Shown in pieces: positions 14,184 through 17,497 of a stretch of DNA of 17,497 nucleotides. The position numbers and the translations under genes are program-made. Source of the stretch: Thermoplasmata archaeon (lineage in GTDB: Archaea > Thermoplasmatota > Thermoplasmata > Thermoplasmatales > Thermoplasmataceae); contig JAJZXP010000038.1 in assembly GCA_021806345.1 (NCBI GenBank), forward strand, positions 1 through 17,497. The letters run 5' to 3'. The notes under the pieces are model-generated. The model did no database searches and had not been told where the DNA came from. It saw nothing but the letters and a program-made list of their open reading frames with translations. Every line of letters starts with the position of its first letter. Positions within the stretch are counted from its first letter, which is position 1.

Positions 14184-15380
14184 ATGAAACTCATTTTAAA
14201 TAATTTCCGCTCAATAAAGGCAGAAACTATGGACATTGCGCCGCTTACAATTATGTACGGGCGCAACGGCTCAGGAAAATCAAGTTTTATGTACTCACTC
14301 ATGACACTGAAAAACATAGTTTTAAATCCAAATCAATCTCCAGAGGGGTTTTTTAATTATCAATTCATATCACTTGGTGGCTATGACCAGGTAGTCTATT
14401 CTCATGACGGAAAGAACCGTATCTTCATTGAAATTGAGTTGGATGATCCATTAGGGTGTGCCTTTGGGATTCAATTAATTTCAAAAAATGAGGGGCAATT
14501 TTCATATGTTGATAAAAAGAGAAAAATAGACATTAAGCTGAAGGTAATATTCCCATATCCCTTAAATCAATCTACTAATTTTTTAATTGAAACGTCTAAA
14601 GAACCAAAACAGAAAATAGAGTTTTACTGGAATGGACTGACATTCAACATAAAAGGCAACGTTAACCCTCATATACAGCAGGAGGTTATAGAACTTCAAT
14701 CCGCTCTCAATGGCTTTCTGGAGATCATTAAGAAGATTCAAATTGTTCCAGTCAGACGCGGGTTTTTCAAGCCGTTGTATTCTCCCGTAGGGTTATCAAA
14801 TTTTCTGTTGTCTGAAGATGAGATAGCGACTAAGTTGGCTCAAAACAAATACTTAGAGTATGATGTATCGAGGTATTTAGAAAAAGTGCTTGACAAAGAA
14901 TTGAGAGTCAGAGCCCAGATAGGTACTGCTATTTTCAGCTTAGATGCCTTAGAGAGATCAAGCAATAATTCTTCAGAACTTGTTAACGAAGGATTTGGCC
15001 TCAACCAATTAGTTTATCTCCTCGCCAAAGTCCTTGATTCCGAATCAGAAATAATACTGATTGAGGAGCCGGAAATTCACCTTCATCCAGGAGCTTGTTC
15101 AAAGCTAATAGAGACTTTGGCAGAGATTGCAATTGAGAAAAATAAGAAAATATTAATTTCAACACATAGTGAAATCATGGTATCATCTGCACTTAATTTG
15201 ATTCCAGCCTCAAAGATCAAACCAGAACAACTGAGAATGTATTGGGTAAAGAGGGAGAACGGCGATACAAAGCTGAAGCTACAAGAAGTTAATGAAAGGG
15301 GGCAGCTAGCAGGTGGACTTAAAAATTTTCTTGAAGCAGAATTGGAAGTTCTGAAGGATTTTACGACGCCTAGTTCCTAA
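14184..15380 (+). CDS. AAA/OLD-type ABC ATPase (AAA_21-like), sensor of a two-gene system
   Basis: A 398-residue SMC/ABC-like ATPase with all core motifs: Walker A GRNGSGKSS (26-34), a signature-like stretch EGFGLNQLV (~270-278), Walker B ILIEEPEIHLHP (291-302) with catalytic E295, and the switch His in STHSE (H328). The N-terminus KLILNNFRSIK is the typical opening strand of OLD/RecF-like proteins. There is no TOPRIM domain, unlike OLD/Gabija proteins. Such stand-alone ATPases usually sense phage products or DNA ends and control a partner effector. The partner is the next gene, 12 bases downstream. ATG 14184 is leaderless, 29 bases from a TATA element. It differs from PtuA by its partner, and from AriA by the lack of a TOPRIM partner gene. 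Confidence 0.82.
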   Translation: MKLILNNFRSIKAETMDIAPLTIMYGRNGSGKSSFMYSLMTLKNIVLNPNQSPEGFFNYQFISLGGYDQVVYSHDGKNRIFIEIELDDPLGCAFGIQLISKNEGQFSYVDKKRKIDIKLKVIFPYPLNQSTNFLIETSKEPKQKIEFYWNGLTFNIKGNVNPHIQQEVIELQSALNGFLEIIKKIQIVPVRRGFFKPLYSPVGLSNFLLSEDEIATKLAQNKYLEYDVSRYLEKVLDKELRVRAQIGTAIFSLDALERSSNNSSELVNEGFGLNQLVYLLAKVLDSESEIILIEEPEIHLHPGACSKLIETLAEIAIEKNKKILISTHSEIMVSSALNLIPASKIKPEQLRMYWVKRENGDTKLKLQEVNERGQLAGGLKNFLEAELEVLKDFTTPSS

Positions 15381-15392
15381 GAAGGATTTTAA

Positions 15393-15863
15393 TTGAATAA
15401 TCTAATTCTAAACGAGTGGTTTCTTCACGACTTAAATGGCGACAATGGTGAGAAGAAACTAAGAGAAACAAGTGTGCTTCTGTCAAAGATAATTAATGAG
15501 GATCAGTTCAAGATTTTCATACTTGATGAAAGTCCATGGATCATTAAATTAAGAAAATTTGCTGCTAACCCTAAAGAACCTACGCATAAATTCATGCATC
15601 TATTGTTTGAAATGGTGATCATAAATAGTGAGAAGTGCGAAATCATTAGGAGTAACGACTTACCCAGACTACCTGAAGAGATTTTAAAACATATACCTTA
15701 CGAAGATGCGTATCTAATACAGCTTTTGCTCAAGGTACCTTCTCCTATACTGGTTTCAACAGATAATGAGCTTATTGTTAAGACGAAGATGTTTGAATCA
15801 GAAATAAAAATCAAAGTATTTCATAGGGATGATTTCATTTCACAATTTACCTATTCGACCTGA
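15393..15863 (+). CDS. PIN-like nuclease-type protein paired with the ATPase
   Basis: A 156-residue protein with the plan of a diverged PIN domain: an opening strand and acidic turn LILNEWFLHDLNG (E8, D13), an alternating helix/strand middle containing LDESPW (44-49), then YEDAYLIQLLL (D105) and ILVSTDNELI (D124), which matches the late ‘sTD..L’ strand and acidic residue of PIN ribonucleases. Four well-placed acidic residues could make a metal-dependent active site. The TTG start has GAAGGA (15381-15386) 6 bases upstream and only 12 bases separate it from the ATPase stop, so the two form one operon. I infer that it is the effector released or activated by the ATPase. The fold is assigned by motif only; an inactive or non-PIN fold remains possible. 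Confidence 0.6.
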   Translation: MNNLILNEWFLHDLNGDNGEKKLRETSVLLSKIINEDQFKIFILDESPWIIKLRKFAANPKEPTHKFMHLLFEMVIINSEKCEIIRSNDLPRLPEEILKHIPYEDAYLIQLLLKVPSPILVSTDNELIVKTKMFESEIKIKVFHRDDFISQFTYST

Positions 15864-16093
15864 GGTGCGCAAAACGGCTTTCCATATGAGTTATACCAAT
15901 GGTGAGGTGTGTATTTGCTCAAAACTTTGATTAAATCTTATAGTATTCGCGTAAAAAATTAAACGGACATAGGCGATCCCGTCTAAGAGAAAAAGATTTG
16001 TTAATCAGTTTTTACTTTATTAAGTAACATAGATTTTTAGCGGTACTGTCCACATCAGGTTACGGTCTATATTAGCCATGTTAATATCTATCT

Positions 16094-16423
16094 TTGGAAG
16101 TCACCGTATCTTCGATGTCCGAACTCATTGAATATAACTCAATACTCTTTATCTCGTTCGCGGAAATAAAATTGAGCAGACATCAAAAAGATCTCTTTGT
16201 AATACGACAAAAAAACAAATCTTTCAGAAAGACAATGGAATTATGGCTTGCGTTTTATTATCTAGACAAGGTTTTGCAGGTTGCATTAACCCATGGCCAT
16301 ACAACGACAAAACAATATGAGGAGTATATTAATATTCCATTCGAAGATAGTGACAGAGTGGAAATGAGAAAGTTGATTGGGGGAAGATATGAAAGAGAGA
16401 ATGAGCGATCTCGAATTTATTGA
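16094..16423 (+). CDS. Small protein of unknown function with an SRHQK motif
   Basis: A 109-residue basic protein, partly hydrophobic in the middle (LWLAFYYLDKVLQVAL). Residues 28-39 (SRHQKDLFVIRQ) closely match residues 49-59 of the minus-strand protein at 16815-17447 (SRHQKEFVIAQ), with one extra Leu here. That points to a shared short domain, perhaps nucleic-acid binding. The TTG start at 16094 has little support; ATG at codon 8 (16115) is an alternative. The 3' end overlaps the next gene by 35 bases, so the two may be co-expressed. No family recognised. Confidence 0.4.
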   Translation: MEVTVSSMSELIEYNSILFISFAEIKLSRHQKDLFVIRQKNKSFRKTMELWLAFYYLDKVLQVALTHGHTTTKQYEEYINIPFEDSDRVEMRKLIGGRYERENERSRIY

Positions 16424-16694
16424 AAATATGAGAAAAGGGCTCACGCCTCTGATAGGCAGAAATGTCAAGGTGACCGTCAGAGTGACATCCAAAAAAGACC
16501 TTAGAACTTATTCTGGATTGCTCGTCAGCGTTGGAGATGATAACTTCGATCTTGAAGTTCCCACTTATCATGATGGAAAAATCGTGTCACGTAATATAGT
16601 AAGATATAATTTGATCGATGTTCACTATTATTATTCTCTTGACGGAGAGCCTAGAGGATATAAGTGGATATTTCCCATGAGATACAGAAAATAG
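16389..16694 (+). CDS. Sm-like (LSm-fold) small protein
   Basis: A 101-residue protein. Residues 22-57 read as an Sm1 motif: IGRNVKVTV, then YSGLLVSVGDDNFDLEV, matching the ‘G-x-L-x4-D-x2-hN-h-x-L’ plan with one extra residue and Asp for the usual Asn. SRNIVRYNLIDVHYY (~67-81) fits the Sm2 strand pair, though the usual RG is RY. Sm-like proteins form rings that bind U-rich RNA. The extended C-terminus (GEPRGYKWIFPMRYRK) is unusual. I chose ATG 16389 because GGGGGA lies just ahead; TTG 16377 and ATG 16401 are alternatives. It overlaps the preceding ORF, so translation may be coupled. Assignment is by motif only. Confidence 0.5.
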   Translation: MKERMSDLEFIENMRKGLTPLIGRNVKVTVRVTSKKDLRTYSGLLVSVGDDNFDLEVPTYHDGKIVSRNIVRYNLIDVHYYYSLDGEPRGYKWIFPMRYRK

Positions 16695-16814
16695 TGTAAA
16701 GATTTGAAGCAAATGTTCATCATAATATAACCCAATAATAGGTTAAAAGAATAATTACCAGTAAAAAGGACTGTTGACAGATCTCAGAAAACCTAAACCA
16801 GAAATCTGACAAGG

Positions 16815-17447
16815 TTAGTTATATACTATGTATTCCGTTATTTGATTGTTCGAAAAGAAAACTTTCGTGAATACCCCGCTTATGAAATCTTCATTCTGGA
16901 TCTCAGCGTTTGTAAGGCTTGACAGAGTTTTAACTTCCTCTAAGTGAGAGTAAGCGACATTGGGGGCGGTACCCTGGACTCTTTGGTCCCCTAGGACTGA
17001 ATTCTGTCCATACAGTCCTTTCAGTCCACCGTTGTTGGGAAGATCCTTAGTCCATATATTCCCGTTCCCTCCTTCATCTTCACTCTGGACATCGGAATTT
17101 ACGTGTTCTCCTTGCAACCCTGATCTATCAGATCGATGAGATCTATCATTTTGGAAGGGGGGATCTGTTTTTTTATCATTATCTTCGTTGTTATTTTTAG
17201 TGGGGGGGTTTCCCATGTCATCGTCCTCATTGTCCAAGATTGTTTGCTGACCCTGTTCTAGACCGGATAGTTGAGCAATAACGAACTCTTTTTGGTGCCT
17301 GCTTATCGAATACTTGAGTAAGACCGTCTTTATTCGAGTATTCTTCATTGTCCCGGTGTGTATTAATGACCCTTTTGTAATTTCTGTTCGCTTCTTTTCG
17401 TTAATAGATATATCTATATGTTGGGTGATCGCCGATTTTCGGTACAA
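16815..17447 (-). CDS. Hydrophilic low-complexity protein with a duplicated 5' end
   Basis: A 210-residue protein with three parts. The N-terminus (1-60) is basic and ends in ISRHQKEFVIAQLSGL, a likely small helical domain related to a motif in the 16094 protein. The middle (~70-150) is an Asp/Asn/Gly/Pro-rich linker (DNEDDDMGNPP, KNNNEDNDKK and so on). The C-terminus (~170-210) is a short folded-looking stretch (LEEVKTLSSLTNAEIQNEDF...). The TTG start has AGGA upstream on the minus strand. The region from before the TTG to codon ~36 is repeated almost exactly at 8168-8326, where the gene is truncated. The linker is somewhat richer in GC than its surroundings, hinting at foreign origin. Function unknown. 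Confidence 0.5.
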   Translation of the reverse strand: MYRKSAITQHIDISINEKKRTEITKGSLIHTGTMKNTRIKTVLLKYSISRHQKEFVIAQLSGLEQGQQTILDNEDDDMGNPPTKNNNEDNDKKTDPPFQNDRSHRSDRSGLQGEHVNSDVQSEDEGGNGNIWTKDLPNNGGLKGLYGQNSVLGDQRVQGTAPNVAYSHLEEVKTLSSLTNAEIQNEDFISGVFTKVFFSNNQITEYIVYN

Positions 17448-17497
17448 AAGTCCTAAAAAACTGAATAAAACGATAATCGAAAGTAAAAAATAATCGA
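17338..17497. repeat. ~160-bp direct repeat (right copy, runs off the window)
   Basis: The partner of 8168-8326, 9.17 kb apart in the same orientation. It covers the 5' end of the minus-strand gene and its upstream region. Bases 17372-17497 are identical to the left copy, and identity holds to the last base of the window, so the repeat probably continues. Confidence 0.85.

Overview
The window looks like an accessory (defence and mobile-element) stretch of an AT-rich archaeal chromosome, most likely a Thermoplasmata-type organism. The reasons are archaeal-style TATA elements about 25-30 bases ahead of apparently leaderless ATG genes (the same 9-mer TTTAAAGTA precedes genes on both strands), frequent TTG starts with short purine-rich ribosome sites, no recognisable bacterial -35/-10 promoters, and many decayed insertion-sequence pieces. 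The taxon is an inference; no rRNA, tRNA or housekeeping gene is present to anchor it.

Layout. 1-918 has no convincing gene, only two related palindromic elements near 88-199. 919-5705 is a restriction-like cluster: a 1114-residue adenine methyltransferase/restriction fusion protein (Type IIG / Eco57I-like), a 158-residue PD-(D/E)XK-like protein, and the C-terminal HNH (DUF1524) end of a GmrSD-type enzyme whose upstream part is broken by stop codons. 5786-6822 is a translationally coupled pair of small membrane proteins. 6823-8380 is a graveyard on the minus strand: a decayed gene of ~57-codon tandem repeats, a 54-codon ORF that has a second copy at 12.8 kb, and the truncated start of a gene whose full copy is at the right end of the window.

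8426-9800 (minus) holds a transposase fragment abutting a winged-helix protein with a palindromic operator at its promoter. 9982-10572 is a two-helix membrane protein. 10672-11157 is a broken DDE transposase. 11387-12116 is a coupled pair (predicted beta-sandwich protein plus coiled-coil tail-anchored protein). 12210-12653 (minus) is a small protein resembling the YwgA/Panacea type. 13116-13892 carries a HEPN-type R-x4-H motif. 14184-15863 is a two-gene unit: an AAA/OLD-type ATPase followed 12 bases later by a small PIN-like protein. 16094-16694 has a small unknown ORF and an Sm-like protein. 16815-17447 (minus) is a hydrophilic low-complexity protein whose promoter and first ~36 codons are duplicated at 8.2 kb.

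How it fits together. Several neighbouring units look like self-contained conflict systems: the restriction fusion, the GmrSD remnant, the HEPN protein, and the ATPase plus PIN-like pair. The ATPase/PIN-like pair is the best candidate for a little-described two-gene defence module: a sensing ATPase followed by a nuclease-like effector, with its own promoter. Paralogous blocks at 7.9/12.7 kb and direct repeats at 8.2/17.3 kb show that the segment was assembled by duplication and insertion.
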